64,000 nucleotides of DNA. It comes from an uncultured Gammaproteobacteria bacterium. Lineage in GTDB: Bacteria > Pseudomonadota > Gammaproteobacteria > Eutrophobiales > Eutrophobiaceae. The DNA lies in assembly GCA_943788815.1 (NCBI GenBank), contig CALSRS010000001.1:1921501-1985500 (forward strand), written 5' to 3'. Position numbers and translations under genes: made by a program. The notes under the pieces were generated by a model. That model was not told the DNA's origin, did no database searches, and saw only the letters and a program-made list of their open reading frames with translations. Numbering within the stretch: position 1 is the stretch's first letter; each line of letters opens with the position of its first letter. Positions 63,430-64,000 of the stretch are shown here, piece after piece.

Positions 63430-64000
63430 ATGTTCCGTCCCCACACCATTATATATGTACTGACTATTGCCCTGTGTTCATTCGCTGGCGCCGTGTCTGC
63501 GCAGAACGCACCCGCCTACGCCACTGCTGCAGTTGCCGACAGCTCCCGTCCCGCTGCACAGCGCGCGGACGATGCTGCACGCATGCCTGCCACAATCGTT
63601 GCCTTTGCCATGGTTAAACCCGGTTCCGTGGTTGCGGAAGTTCGTCCCGGTCGTGGTTATTACACTCGCATACTTTCCAAAGCGGTGGGTGCGAACGGTA
63701 AGCTCTATTCAGTAGACAGTGCCGAGCGCGTGCAAGCAAGACCCGATCGCATGGATGGCATCAACGCCATTGCTGCCGAAGCGGGATATTCCAACATCGA
63801 AGTTGCCACGCCACCTTTTGCCTCACTTGCTGAGGTCGGTGGGCCGCTGGATGTAGTTTGGACTACCAACGGTTACCACGACATGATCAACGGCCAGACC
63901 CCGGAAGAAATGGCTGCCTATAATAAAAGTGTCTTCCGTGCGCTAAAGTCGGGTGGCTACTATTTCGTTCTTGACCACGCAGCGCAGGTTGGAACTGGTC
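63430..64000 (+). CDS. Exported methyltransferase-like protein, 3' end beyond window
   Basis: ATG 63430, preceded by AGGAGAAATGCC, opens a frame to the window edge (190 codons). Residues 1-25 are a signal peptide (IIYVLTIALCSFAGAVSAQ). The mature protein has a class I methyltransferase-like core: AMVKPGSVVAEVRPGRGYYT (motif I, with P-G-R-G-Y in place of the usual G-x-G-x-G), KLYSVDSAER, and VFRALKSGGYYFVLDH. Exported proteins of this kind occur in several proteobacteria, although SAM is not known to be available in the periplasm, so a methyltransferase function is uncertain. Confidence 0.8.
   Translation, partial: MFRPHTIIYVLTIALCSFAGAVSAQNAPAYATAAVADSSRPAAQRADDAARMPATIVAFAMVKPGSVVAEVRPGRGYYTRILSKAVGANGKLYSVDSAERVQARPDRMDGINAIAAEAGYSNIEVATPPFASLAEVGGPLDVVWTTNGYHDMINGQTPEEMAAYNKSVFRALKSGGYYFVLDHAAQVGTG

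Noticed and set aside
63467-63715. 82-codon plus-strand frame near the right end
   Set aside because: It lies in another frame of the methyltransferase-like gene starting at 63430, which has a signal peptide, RBS and an open frame to the edge.
1-64000. tRNA, rRNA or known riboswitch
   Set aside because: I read the intergenic regions for cloverleaf ends (CCA, GGTTCGAATCC-like T-arms) and known leader motifs and saw none. This was by eye; tRNAscan-SE and an Rfam search would settle it.

Overview
The window looks like a chromosomal segment of an uncultivated, moderate-GC gammaproteobacterium. This rests on gene order: ndk-rlmN-pilW-rodZ-hisS-yfgM-bamB-der, dapA-bamC next to bcp and perM, and rpe-trpE are all gammaproteobacterial arrangements. 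The suf iron-sulfur operon is headed by iscR and uses a SufU-type scaffold plus SufT. I saw no rRNA, tRNA or CRISPR array.

Layout. 1-4.2 kb: two tandem, probably exported amidohydrolases (the first runs off the left edge). 4.5-22.4 kb: mostly core genes: trpE and rpe, a DUF3530/DUF4870/Mpo1-like trio, queG, perM, bcp, dapA-bamC, der-bamB-yfgM-hisS, rodZ-pilW-rlmN-ndk, and a small Rieske protein. 22.8-29.8 kb: the iscR-sufABCDSUT operon on the minus strand, with a good IscR-type box in front of iscR. 30.3-34 kb: uup, a TPR protein and an unknown exported protein. 34.1-41.2 kb: a Fur-box-preceded cytochrome c/FTR1 iron permease, then a very large Lhr-type helicase gene that carries three in-frame insertions of interspersed palindromic repeats.

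41.2-64 kb is an accessory zone unlike the first part. Genes are mostly single, in both orientations, often broken, and separated by a repeated motif (GGGGTCAGAGTAAAA... / GGGGACAGACCACG) that frequently forms hairpins. It holds a truncated protein kinase, a decayed second copy of the FTR1-lhr segment with a pyrimidine-dimer glycosylase gene and a BrnT/BrnA toxin-antitoxin pair inside it, a frameshifted membrane protein, a cupin, a parvulin, a frameshifted pirin, an exported RidA-like protein, a third amidohydrolase split by an IS3-family element, a TonB-dependent receptor, two exported alpha/beta hydrolases, an exported cyclase-family protein, two methyltransferases, a lipoprotein gene with a nonsense codon, rsgA, a VC0807-like membrane protein and a HAD phosphatase.

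How the parts fit. The core half covers Fe-S assembly, outer-membrane assembly (BamB, BamC), translation and cell shape. The accessory half is rich in signal-peptide-bearing hydrolases next to a TonB receptor, suggesting (inference only) capture and periplasmic breakdown of an unknown amide- or ester-containing substrate. The most unusual signals are the repeats: one family inserted in frame within lhr, and another that bounds the accessory genes like cassette borders and sometimes supplies their stop codons.
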